A DNA stretch of 64,000 nt from PNOJ01 sp016706845 (lineage in GTDB: Bacteria > Krumholzibacteriota > Krumholzibacteriia > LZORAL124-64-63): the NCBI GenBank assembly GCA_016706845.1, contig JADJIV010000019.1, positions 1-64,000 of the forward strand. The letters run 5' to 3'. Positions 1 to 8,912 of the stretch are shown here, in pieces. Position 1 is the first letter of the stretch. Each line of letters begins with the position of its first letter. The translations under genes were made by a program, and so were the position numbers. The notes beneath the pieces were generated by a model. The model saw nothing but the letters and a program-made list of their open reading frames with translations. It was not told the origin of the DNA and made no database searches.

Positions 1-1960
1 GAAGATCCGCGAGAAGCGGTCCTTCCATCCCCTGGCCATCCTCGGCTTCGACGACCGTGGGGCGCTCTACCAGCCCCACCTGCTGGACGCGGAACTCCGC
101 CTGCTGACGCGGTACTACCGCCAGCGGGGCTTCCACCAGGTCTCCGTCCAGCTCGATTCGGTGCAGACGGACGTCAACGAGCACGGCGACGTGCTCCACA
201 TCAGCATCGTGGAAGGGCCGCAGACTTTTCTCGATGTGGTCGAAGTCGTCATCGCGGACACCGTGGAGCCTGTCGCCGACGGCGAAGCTGCCGACGGCGA
301 TGAGATGGACGTTTTGGATCCAGACAAGCTCCTGGCCGATCTCCACTACGTCGCCGGGGTGGCCGCCCCGGCGGACCTCAACGATCTCGGCACCGACATC
401 TACCTCCTGCGCACCCGCCTGTGGGAGCGCGGTCACATGCTCGCGCAGATCCGGCCCGTGATGACGACCTCGGCCACCGCCGACCCCGCGCGCCGGCTGG
501 CGCACCTGGTCTACGAGATCGCGCCCGGCAAGATCTACCGGATCGCCGGCATCGCCGTCGAGGGGCGCCGCCTGACCCGGCTCGACCTGATCGACCGCGA
601 ACTGTCGATGAAGCCCGGTGACCTGTTCCGCTGGAGCGAGGTCGAGGCATCCCAGCGGCGGCTGCTCGACACCTCGCTGTTCCGCGACGTGGGCTTTCGG
701 CCGGTCGACACCGACTCCGTCGCGGGCACGACCCGGCTGCTGGTGGAGGTCGTCGAGCGCAAGCCCGCCTACTACGAGTTCGGTCTCGGCGTCGGCTCGC
801 GCGAGCGGATCCGCCTGCTCGTCGCCTGGGGCCACAACAACCTGTTCGGGACCGGCCAGCGGCTGCGCGCGGGCACGCGCACCTCCCTGAACTACGAGGA
901 CGTCCAGCGCCTGACCGACGGCCCCGTGCACCCCGAATTGAACTACCGCTACGACCTGCTGCACACCTATCCCGGCGTGCTCGGCCGCCTGCGGCTCGAT
1001 TCCGGGCTCTACGTCGGCAAGGAAACGCGCGGCGAGTCGGGCCTGAACCTGATCTCCCGCGGCCTCTCGGTCGGCACGCGGTTCGCCAGCGGCCCGCGCG
1101 TCAGCCACGTCGTGGAGGCCCGCATCGAGGAAGTCGACCCCTCCCTGCATCCCGACGCCAAGGAGCGACTGCGCGCGGCTTTCGAGTCCAGCGACCTGCG
1201 CCCGCGGGACACACGCTCGCTGGGCTGGACCTTCCAGAACGAAGGGCGCGACGATCCGCTGCGGCCGCGGCGGGGCACGACGCAGACGACGCGTCTGGAA
1301 GTCGCGGGCGGCCCGCTCGGCGGCGACAACTCCTTCGTGAAGTTCTCGGCGAGCTGGCAGGGCTACCGGTCCTTCCCCCTGGGCGGCGTGCTCGCCATGC
1401 GCACCAGCGCCGGGATCGTGCGCCCGTACGCCGGTTCCCGGGCCCGCGGCGCCGACGGCGTGCCCTACCAGGAGCGCTTCTTCGCCGGGGGCGCCACCAC
1501 GGTCCGCGGCTACCTCGAGCGCAGCCTCGGCCCCCAGATCACGGACCAGGCCGTGCTCGACTCGCTGGAGCTCACCAGCGACGTGCCCCTGGTCGACCAG
1601 CCGGCCCGCGGGGGCAACTACATGCTGCTGACGAACGTCGAGTGGCGCTTCCCGCTGCCCCTGCTGCGGTCCTGGCATCTCGACGGCGTGGCCTTCGTCG
1701 ACGGCGGGAACGTCTGGGAGAACGCCCGCGACATCCGGCTGCGCAGCTTCCGCTGGCGGTCGTACGCCCGCGCGTCGCAGGACGACGCGTCGACGAAGCT
1801 CTGGGACTACCGCTACAGCGTCGGCTGCGGCGTGCGGCTCGACACCCCGGTCGGCCCCGTCAGGCTGGACGCCGGCTTCCCGCTGAAACGGGCCCTGCTT
1901 TCCGACGCCGTGATCGAGGACAAGGTGATCTACCACTTCTCCCTGGGTTTCCCCTTCTGA
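1..1960 (+). CDS. Omp85-family outer-membrane protein (TamA/BamA-like), 5' truncated
   Basis: The reading frame is open from base 2, so the true start lies left of the window. The first residues include LLTRYYRQRGF, a POTRA-type repeat, and a second POTRA-like segment covers about bases 490-760. The remainder reads as a 16-strand Omp85 barrel, with the family signature FFAGGATTVRGY near base 1480 and a terminal aromatic residue in LGFPF. Omp85 proteins insert or translocate beta-barrel proteins at the outer membrane. The gene ends 9 bases before a TamB-like gene, so a TamA role (partner of TamB) is more likely than BamA, but the missing N-terminus prevents a firm choice. Confidence 0.9.
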   Translation, partial: KIREKRSFHPLAILGFDDRGALYQPHLLDAELRLLTRYYRQRGFHQVSVQLDSVQTDVNEHGDVLHISIVEGPQTFLDVVEVVIADTVEPVADGEAADGDEMDVLDPDKLLADLHYVAGVAAPADLNDLGTDIYLLRTRLWERGHMLAQIRPVMTTSATADPARRLAHLVYEIAPGKIYRIAGIAVEGRRLTRLDLIDRELSMKPGDLFRWSEVEASQRRLLDTSLFRDVGFRPVDTDSVAGTTRLLVEVVERKPAYYEFGLGVGSRERIRLLVAWGHNNLFGTGQRLRAGTRTSLNYEDVQRLTDGPVHPELNYRYDLLHTYPGVLGRLRLDSGLYVGKETRGESGLNLISRGLSVGTRFASGPRVSHVVEARIEEVDPSLHPDAKERLRAAFESSDLRPRDTRSLGWTFQNEGRDDPLRPRRGTTQTTRLEVAGGPLGGDNSFVKFSASWQGYRSFPLGGVLAMRTSAGIVRPYAGSRARGADGVPYQERFFAGGATTVRGYLERSLGPQITDQAVLDSLELTSDVPLVDQPARGGNYMLLTNVEWRFPLPLLRSWHLDGVAFVDGGNVWENARDIRLRSFRWRSYARASQDDASTKLWDYRYSVGCGVRLDTPVGPVRLDAGFPLKRALLSDAVIEDKVIYHFSLGFPF

Positions 1961-1969
1961 GAGAGGGCG

Positions 1970-3610
1970 ATGGTCGCGCGCACGACACGCTGGACGCTCC
2001 TGCTGGCCTTGGCGCTGTTCCTGGGCGCGGTGGCCTATGTGGGGACCCACCCGCGCCTGCTGGCGCCGTGGTTCGCGCGCCTGGCGACCAACCACCTCCT
2101 GCGCGGCAGCGACGGCAGCATCCGCATCCGCGACCTCACGGGCAACCCGCTGACCGGCCTCGAGCTGCACGACGCCACGCTGTCGCTGCACGGGGAGCGG
2201 GGCGCCGTGGTCGTGGTGGGCATCGACACGCTGAAGGTGCAGTACGATTTCCGCGAGCTGCTGCGCGGGACGCTCGGCCTGCGCCGGGTGACCGTCGCCG
2301 GCGCCGAGATCCGCGCCCGGCGCGGCACGCCGCGCGCGCCCGGCGAGCCGGCGGTGCCGGGCAGCCCCTTCGACCTGCCGGCCTTCCGCGTGGACGACCT
2401 GACGGTGCGCCGCGCGCTGCTGGTCGTGTCGGGGGCGGACGGCCGCGTCGAGGAGCAGATCACGTCGCTGGATTGGCGCGGCGGGGTCCGCGCCGACGGC
2501 GGCCTTGTCCTGGCGTGCCGCGACGCCGACATCGACTGGGCCTCGCGCTCCACCCGGCTGCGGGACCTGACGGGCTACGTGGAAGTCGACGATGCGGGCG
2601 TCGCCGTGCGCCAGCTCAGCGCGCTGGTCAACGGGAGCCATGTCACCTGCGAGGGTTCCCGCCGGCACGACGGCGACCTCGACCTCGACATCTCCGGCCT
2701 GGACGTCAGCGTGTCCGAGGTCGAGAACCTCATCGACATGACCCTGGGCTTCGTCGCCCGCGGCGACGCGCAGCTGCGCCTGAAGGCGCGCGGCGACACC
2801 GTGAGCTTCGACGTCGGGTTCACGGGGGAACTCGAGGGCTACCGGCTCGACGACATGCGCGGCCGCGCGGTCCTCTCGCCGACCGAGCTCGTCTGGGACA
2901 GCCTGGAAGGCCGCATCAACGGCGCCTGGTTCTCCGGCGGCGGGGTGTTCGACGTCGCCGATCCCCTGGACGTGACCTTCGTCCTCGAGGGCGACGTCGC
3001 GGACGTCGACCTCTCGCAGGGCCTGGTGCCGCAGTCCGACCTGCCGCCCACCGGCGGGCGGGGGCGGCTGCACCTGTGGCGGCGCGACGCCGCCGACCTC
3101 ACGCGGGTGAGCGGCTGGCTCTGCGACGGCTTCCTCGCCGATGTGCCCTTCGACACCGTGCGCGTGGAGATCGACGCCGACCCCGCCGGCGTCAGCTTCC
3201 GGACGCTCGACGCCTGCCTACCGGGGCAGCGGGCGCGCCTGACCGGCCGCGCCGACAGCGCCGGCGTGTTCGCGGGCCGGGCGACCGTCGACGTCGCGGA
3301 CCTCGGCAGCCTGCCGCCGCAGTGGGACCTGCCGGCGCTCCGCGGCAGTCTGGGCGCCGAGGGCGAGGTGACCGGCCGCGACCCCGTCTACCGGTTCGCG
3401 GGGGCGGCGACCCTGCGCGAGACCGGCGTGTCGGCCCTGTCCCTGGACAGCTGCCGGGTGAACCTGGCGATCGAGGACGTCCTGGGCGCGCCGGCGGCGA
3501 CGATCGAGGCGGTCGGCGGCGGACTGGTGCTGGCGGGCGTGCCCATGGGCGCCTTCACCGGCGTCGGCGCGGTGTCGCGCGATGCCATGGTGATCGAGCA
3601 TTTCCGCTAG
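1970..3610 (+). CDS. tamB: TamB-like inner-membrane protein, N-terminal part (interrupted by in-frame TAG)
   Basis: This 546-codon frame starts at ATG 1970 behind GAGAGGG, 9 bases after the Omp85 gene. Residues about 8-27 form one hydrophobic signal anchor (LLLALALFLGAVAYVG), followed by repetitive beta-strand-rich sequence typical of the long periplasmic TamB/AsmA-like groove that carries lipids or helps barrel assembly between membranes. The frame stops at TAG 3608-3610, but the same frame stays open immediately afterwards to 5824. The two parts together (about 1,284 residues) match a normal TamB length. I read it as one gene with a nonsense substitution or base-call error. True pseudogenisation is the alternative. 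Confidence 0.8.
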   Translation: MVARTTRWTLLLALALFLGAVAYVGTHPRLLAPWFARLATNHLLRGSDGSIRIRDLTGNPLTGLELHDATLSLHGERGAVVVVGIDTLKVQYDFRELLRGTLGLRRVTVAGAEIRARRGTPRAPGEPAVPGSPFDLPAFRVDDLTVRRALLVVSGADGRVEEQITSLDWRGGVRADGGLVLACRDADIDWASRSTRLRDLTGYVEVDDAGVAVRQLSALVNGSHVTCEGSRRHDGDLDLDISGLDVSVSEVENLIDMTLGFVARGDAQLRLKARGDTVSFDVGFTGELEGYRLDDMRGRAVLSPTELVWDSLEGRINGAWFSGGGVFDVADPLDVTFVLEGDVADVDLSQGLVPQSDLPPTGGRGRLHLWRRDAADLTRVSGWLCDGFLADVPFDTVRVEIDADPAGVSFRTLDACLPGQRARLTGRADSAGVFAGRATVDVADLGSLPPQWDLPALRGSLGAEGEVTGRDPVYRFAGAATLRETGVSALSLDSCRVNLAIEDVLGAPAATIEAVGGGLVLAGVPMGAFTGVGAVSRDAMVIEHFR

Positions 3611-3631
3611 GCCCGCGGGGACACGACCCTC

Positions 3632-5824
3632 GTGCTGCGCGGCCGCGGCCGCTTCCACGACGGCCTCGCCGACTTCGAGGTGCCGCAGCTCGAGATCGCG
3701 CTCGAGGGCAGCCGCTGGACGCTGAGCGAACCCGCCCTGTTCCGGACGGGGCCGGGCCGCCTGGAGGTGGACCGCGTGCTGCTCGCGTCGCGTTTCGGCG
3801 AACTGGACGCGCACGGCGTCTGGGACGAGACAGCCGGCATGCTCGACGGCGGGATCGCGCTCGAGCGTTTCGACCTGGGCCTGGTGAACCTGTTCCTGCC
3901 GGGCAAAGACGTGCTCAACGGCGAGGTCTCCGCGCAGGTCTCCCTGGGCGGCAGCCCGACGGAGCCGCTGGTGGGGCTCGAGGCGCGGCTGACCGGCAGC
4001 CACCTGCCGCAGGCGGACCTCGACAGCCTGACGGTCTCGGCGCTGTTTTACGAGGGCAATCTCGACCTGCGCGCCGTGGAGCTGGTCAGCAACTACGGCC
4101 GCGTCCACGCCCGCGGCCTGGTGTCCCACCCCGGCGCCGGCCTGCGCGGCTTCTGGGACGGCGCCGCCCTGGACCTCGACCTGGACCTCGAGAACGCCGA
4201 CTGGGCGTTCCTCGACCAGTTCGCGATCCCCTCGCTGGACCGTCTGTCCGGCGTCTTCGACGGCAGCCTGAAGCTCACCGGCGACACGCGGCGGCCCGTG
4301 ATCGCGGGCGGGATCGAGAGCCGGCCCTTCAACGTCCACTGGCTGCACCTCGACGAGCTGCGCGGCACGGTCGGCTACGCCGACGGCGTGCTGACCCTGG
4401 GCGATCTGGCCGGCCGGCGCGACACGCTCCCGCTGACCGGCCGCCTCGAGATCCCGCTGCAGCTGGACTTCCTCTCGGTCCCCGTCTCGCCGGTCGACGG
4501 CCCGTTCCTGATGAGCCTGTCCATCCCCGACGACACCGACCTGACGCCGCTGGCGCGCACCTGCAACGCCTTCGTCGAGTCGGGGGGCCGCGGCGGCCTG
4601 ACGCTCGTCGTCGAGGGTCCCGCGAACCACCCCCTGTACCACGGCCGGGTCACCCTGCGCGACGGGTCCTGCGTCCTGCGGGGGCTGAGCGAGGTCTACG
4701 CCGGCGTCTCCTGCGACGGCGAGTGGGAGGGCGACGTGCTCACGGTCCGCGATCTGCGCGCGCGCGAGGGCGCCCGCGGCTCGCTGGCGGGCGGGGGCAC
4801 GCTCACCTTCAAGGGGCTGGTGCTGGAACGCTTCGACTTCGCGGTGGACGCCGACCGCTTCCTGGTCGCCTCGATCCCGGACCTGCGCGCCCTGGTGCGC
4901 GGGCGCGGCATCTCCCTGACCGGCGTCAAGGTCGGCCCCGACGAGCTGCTCGTGCCGAGTTTCGCGGGCGACCTGGAGATCATCGAAGCGCGCTTCACCG
5001 GCGACTTCTCGGAACAGCCGAGCGTGAGCGACCCGCGCGTGGCCACCGTCGCCCCGGACTGGCTGGCGGACCTGCGCCTGCGGGCGCCGCCGCGCACCAT
5101 CCGGGTCGTCAACCGCACGATGGAACTGTTCCTGAGCGGGGAGGTGCGGCTGCTGCGCGACATGGGCGGCATGAACCTCAGCGGCCATCTCAACATCGAC
5201 CAGGGGCGCCTGCCGGTGTTCAACAATGATTTCAAGGTCAGCTACGGCGGCCTGGACTTCACGCAGGAGCACGGCGTGATCCCCGAGGTGGGCCTCACCG
5301 CCGAGACTTCGGTGCGGCTGCCGGCCGCCAGGGAAGGCGGCTCGCGCCTGCTGGAGAAGATCTACGTCGACGTGACCGGCTCGGCGCTCGCCCCGCAGGT
5401 CGACTTCCGGTCCGAGAGCGGGTACGCGCGCAGCAACATCGAGCGCATGCTGCTCGGCCTGTCGCCGAACGTCTCGGACGTGCCCGCCACGTCGGCCGTG
5501 CGCCAGGGCACGATGGCCGCCGGGTTCAACCTCCTGGAACGCGAGGTGGCGGCGGAACTGGACCTGGTGGACACTTTCGACATCGAGAGCGGCCGCGTCC
5601 GCGAGGACGGCACGACGCAGACGCTCATCGGCGTCGGGAAGTACATCGGGCGCGACCTCTACGTGAAGTTCGCCCAGGCCGTCACGGACCAGGACCGCGA
5701 GATCCTCGTCGAGTACCAGATCAACGACCACCTGCTGCTGCAGTCGGAGGTCAGCCGCCGGGCCAACGAGATCCTCGGGGACACGACCTACAACCTGGAC
5801 CTGAAATACCGGTTCGAGTACTGA
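3632..5824 (+). CDS. tamB: TamB C-terminal part (DUF490 domain)
   Basis: This is the continuation, in the same frame, of the gene that begins at 1970. The first available start after the TAG is GTG 3632, but translation without the stop would be continuous. The C-terminal 300 or so residues are the DUF490/TamB domain, ending in the typical ILGDTTYNLDLKYRFEY. It contains beta-rich repeats throughout and no signal peptide of its own, so alone it could not reach the periplasm. This supports a broken or mis-read single gene rather than a second gene. A GAAGGAGGGG ribosome-binding site for the next gene directly follows the stop. Confidence 0.8.
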   Translation: MLRGRGRFHDGLADFEVPQLEIALEGSRWTLSEPALFRTGPGRLEVDRVLLASRFGELDAHGVWDETAGMLDGGIALERFDLGLVNLFLPGKDVLNGEVSAQVSLGGSPTEPLVGLEARLTGSHLPQADLDSLTVSALFYEGNLDLRAVELVSNYGRVHARGLVSHPGAGLRGFWDGAALDLDLDLENADWAFLDQFAIPSLDRLSGVFDGSLKLTGDTRRPVIAGGIESRPFNVHWLHLDELRGTVGYADGVLTLGDLAGRRDTLPLTGRLEIPLQLDFLSVPVSPVDGPFLMSLSIPDDTDLTPLARTCNAFVESGGRGGLTLVVEGPANHPLYHGRVTLRDGSCVLRGLSEVYAGVSCDGEWEGDVLTVRDLRAREGARGSLAGGGTLTFKGLVLERFDFAVDADRFLVASIPDLRALVRGRGISLTGVKVGPDELLVPSFAGDLEIIEARFTGDFSEQPSVSDPRVATVAPDWLADLRLRAPPRTIRVVNRTMELFLSGEVRLLRDMGGMNLSGHLNIDQGRLPVFNNDFKVSYGGLDFTQEHGVIPEVGLTAETSVRLPAAREGGSRLLEKIYVDVTGSALAPQVDFRSESGYARSNIERMLLGLSPNVSDVPATSAVRQGTMAAGFNLLEREVAAELDLVDTFDIESGRVREDGTTQTLIGVGKYIGRDLYVKFAQAVTDQDREILVEYQINDHLLLQSEVSRRANEILGDTTYNLDLKYRFEY

Positions 5825-5840
5825 AGGAGGGGAGCGGACG

Positions 5841-8800
5841 ATGATGTACAACCGATGCGTCGCCGCGGCCCTGGCCGCGCTGCTCGTCCTGGCGGCGGCG
5901 CCCGCGGACGCCTACTACTTCGGGCGCAACAAGGTCCAGACCGCGAACGTCGCGCGCCGCGTCCTGGTCACGCCGCACTTCGAGATCACGCACGCCGCGG
6001 ACGCCGAGGAGCTGGCCGTGCGCGCCGCCATCGTGGCCGAGCGCACCTACGCCGAGTACGCCGCCCGCCTCGGCCACGAGCCGGAGCGGCGGATCCCCTT
6101 CATCCTCTACTCGTCGCACACGGAGTTCGCGCAGACCAACGTCGCCGACGACCTGCTCGGCGAGGGCACAGGGGGCTTCACCGAGCCCGTCCGCAACCGG
6201 ATGGTGCTGCCCTACGAGGAGTCCCACGCCGACTTCGTGCACGTCCTGCGCCACGAGCTGGTGCACGTCTTCATGTTCGACATGGTCTTCGGCAGCTCGC
6301 GCAGCACGGCGTCGCGGTCGCCGTTCTTCCGCATCCCGCTGTGGTTCGCCGAGGGGCTCGCGGAATGGTACAGCTCCGGCTGGGATCCCGGCGCCGAGAT
6401 GTACCTGCGCGACGCGGCCACCAGCGGCTACCTCTGGCCCCTGGACCAGGTCGGGGGGTTCCTGGTCTACAAGGAGGGCCAGGCCGCCCTGCGCATGATC
6501 TCCGAGCGCTACGGCGAGGAGAAGATCCCCGAGATGTGCCGCCTGCTGAACCGCTCCCGCGGCATGGACCGCGTGCTCGACGCCTCGCTGGGGCTCGACA
6601 TCGAGGCGCTCGACCGGATCTTCGCCCGCTACGTGCGCGGCCTCGCCTGGCCCTCCTACGGCAGCTTCGAGGAGCCCGAGGACATCGCCCGGCGCCTGAC
6701 CGACCACCGCGAGGACGAGGACGGCGCCAACTTCCGCCCCGCGCTGTCGCCCGACGGCTCCCAGATCGCCTTCTTCTCCGACCGCGACGGCCTGATGAGC
6801 CTGTACCTGATGTCCGCGATCGACGGGCGGGTCCTGCGCCGGCTGGCGCGCGGCCAGCGCGCGAGCCGGTTCGAATCGCTGCATCCCTACCGCAGCCGGC
6901 CGGCCTTCTCGCCCGACGGGCGCGAGGTCGCCTTCGTGGCGCGCAGCGGCAACGCCGAGACGCTGCACACCGTCGAGGTCGCGACCGGGGCATCCACGCG
7001 CGACGTGCGCCTGGGCCTGGACGGGGCCTCGTCGCCGGCCTGGTCGCCCGACGGCCGCCGGATCGCCCTGGTCGGCACCGTGGCCGGGCGCACGGACCTC
7101 TACCTGCTCGACCTCGCCCCGGACGGCGGGGACGTCCCGGCCGCCGCGAGCGCGCGCGCGCCGGCCGCCGGCGGCACGGCGCTGCTGCGCCTGACCGACG
7201 ACGCGGGCGACGAGTCCGGTCCCGCCTGGTCCCCGGACGGCAGCCGCCTGGCCTTCGCCCACAACCCCGTCGCGGAGGTGCGCTACCAGTTCACCGTCGG
7301 CGCCGACGGGGAGCGTCGCCTGGACTGGGCCCGCTTCGACGACGGCGACGCGGCCGTGCAGCCCGGTCACCGGCAGGCGTCGCGCCTGGTCCTGCTGGAC
7401 GTCTTCGCGGACCGGCGCGTCGAACTGGCGGCGCCCGCCGGCAGCTGGCGCGAGCCGGTCTGGATCGCCGACGGCGAGCTGTGCGTCGTGGCCGACGGCG
7501 ACGGCGCGGAGAACCTGGCCCGGTTGCAGTTGGACACGGCGGGGGAGGCGGCGGCCGAGGTCCGGCGGCTGACCAACGTGCCGGGCGCCGCAGCGCACCC
7601 GAGCTACGCCCCGGGGGCGGACCGGCTGGCCTTCGCCGCCTTCCGCGAGGGCGGCTGGGACCTGTTCGCGGTCGACGGCTGGGCGGCCTGGAGCCGGCGC
7701 GAACCGTCGGGTACTCCGGCGGGCCAGGTGGCCGTCGCGCCGCCGCCGCCGCCGGACTACGAGCTGTCCTCCGCGATTTCCGACGCCGCAAGCGTAGGTA
7801 TGATAAAAGATTACCACCCGCGCTTCTCAATCGACATGAGCGATGCGCTCGGCGGCGGCGCGGTGTCGTTCAGCCCGCAGGCCGGGCTGGGGATGGCCAA
7901 CGTCATCAACCTGAGCGACCTGCTCGGCGACCACCGGCTGTCGTTCCTGGTCAACGTCTACGGATCGCTGTCCGACAGCGATCTCGCGGCGAGCTACGCC
8001 TACCTGAAGCGCCGCATCGACGTGGGGGTGGGCCTGTTCCACTTCAAGAACTACTACAACACCGCGGTGACCTCGGTCGGGGAACTGCTGCCCGACGACA
8101 CCTTCTTCAGCGAGCGCAACTACGGCCTGTTCGCCTCGGCCAGCTACCCCTTCAGCACGTTCCGCCGCGTGTCGCTCGAACTGCAGGCCTTCGCCTCGGA
8201 GCGCACCGCGTACAGCCTGGACCCGAGCGGCACGCTGCTGGTCGCCGACGGCAGCCGCACCGACACCCTGCTGCAGCCGACCCTGACCTACGTCCACGAC
8301 AGCGCCTACTACGGCTGGTACGGGCCGGTCACCGGCAGCCGCCTGCTGCTGCAGTTCGCGCCCTCGCTGGCGATCGGGGGCGGCACGCTGGACCGCCGCA
8401 CGGCCGTGCTGGACCTGCGCCGCTACTGGCTGCCGGCCCGCGGCAACACGCTGGCCCTGCGCGTGCTGGCGGCCGCCAGCACCGGCGACGATCCGCGCGC
8501 CTTCGTGCTCGGCGGCCCGTTCACGCTGCGGGGCTACGATTTCTACGACTACCGCACGACCAGCCACCTGGCCGGCCCCAAGATCGCCATGGCCAACCTC
8601 GAGTACCGGCTCCCCCTGCTGGACGCCGTCTACTTCGGCTGGCCGGCGCGCTGGGGCTTCGGGCCGGTGGGGGCGACCCTGTTCCTCGATCTCGGCGCCG
8701 CCTGGGACGACGCCTTCAGCCCCTTCGGCGACGACGCCGCCGGGCGCTGGGGGCTGCGCGACCTGCGCGGCTGCTTCGGGATCGGCCTGCGCACCCGCCT

Positions 8801-8897
8801 GGGCTTCCTGCCCTTGAAGTTCGACTGGGGCCGCCGCACCGACCTGCGCAGCGCCGGCGGTACGGAGTTCCAGTTCAGCATCGGACCCGAGTTCTAG
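5841..8897 (+). CDS. Secreted MA-clan protease / TolB-type propeller / outer-membrane barrel fusion
   Basis: This 1,018-residue protein has a signal peptide (residues 1 to about 24, ending ADA). It continues with a gluzincin-type protease domain: HELVH at residues 138-142 and WFAEGLAEW about 30 residues later supply the zinc ligands and catalytic Glu. Residues about 285-600 hold several WD40-like TolB/PD40 blades (LSPDGSQIAFFSD, FSPDGREVAFV, WSPDGRRIAL, WSPDGSRLAFA). From about 650 to the end it is an Omp85/surface-antigen-like barrel with GGPFTLRGYDFYDY. The likely product is an outer-membrane-anchored protease displayed with a propeller. Substrate and barrel orientation cannot be read from sequence. 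It follows TamB by 16 bases, with GGAGG upstream. Confidence 0.85.
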   Translation: MMYNRCVAAALAALLVLAAAPADAYYFGRNKVQTANVARRVLVTPHFEITHAADAEELAVRAAIVAERTYAEYAARLGHEPERRIPFILYSSHTEFAQTNVADDLLGEGTGGFTEPVRNRMVLPYEESHADFVHVLRHELVHVFMFDMVFGSSRSTASRSPFFRIPLWFAEGLAEWYSSGWDPGAEMYLRDAATSGYLWPLDQVGGFLVYKEGQAALRMISERYGEEKIPEMCRLLNRSRGMDRVLDASLGLDIEALDRIFARYVRGLAWPSYGSFEEPEDIARRLTDHREDEDGANFRPALSPDGSQIAFFSDRDGLMSLYLMSAIDGRVLRRLARGQRASRFESLHPYRSRPAFSPDGREVAFVARSGNAETLHTVEVATGASTRDVRLGLDGASSPAWSPDGRRIALVGTVAGRTDLYLLDLAPDGGDVPAAASARAPAAGGTALLRLTDDAGDESGPAWSPDGSRLAFAHNPVAEVRYQFTVGADGERRLDWARFDDGDAAVQPGHRQASRLVLLDVFADRRVELAAPAGSWREPVWIADGELCVVADGDGAENLARLQLDTAGEAAAEVRRLTNVPGAAAHPSYAPGADRLAFAAFREGGWDLFAVDGWAAWSRREPSGTPAGQVAVAPPPPPDYELSSAISDAASVGMIKDYHPRFSIDMSDALGGGAVSFSPQAGLGMANVINLSDLLGDHRLSFLVNVYGSLSDSDLAASYAYLKRRIDVGVGLFHFKNYYNTAVTSVGELLPDDTFFSERNYGLFASASYPFSTFRRVSLELQAFASERTAYSLDPSGTLLVADGSRTDTLLQPTLTYVHDSAYYGWYGPVTGSRLLLQFAPSLAIGGGTLDRRTAVLDLRRYWLPARGNTLALRVLAAASTGDDPRAFVLGGPFTLRGYDFYDYRTTSHLAGPKIAMANLEYRLPLLDAVYFGWPARWGFGPVGATLFLDLGAAWDDAFSPFGDDAAGRWGLRDLRGCFGIGLRTRLGFLPLKFDWGRRTDLRSAGGTEFQFSIGPEF

Positions 8898-8912
8898 GAG
8901 GAGCCCGCGGGG

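Noticed and set aside
3218..5851. Long minus-strand open frames opposite tamB, lon, pcrA and other genes (up to nearly 1,000 codons)
   Set aside because: They mirror real genes, have His/Arg/Gln-rich or repetitive composition and no domains; high GC leaves few stop codons in antisense frames.
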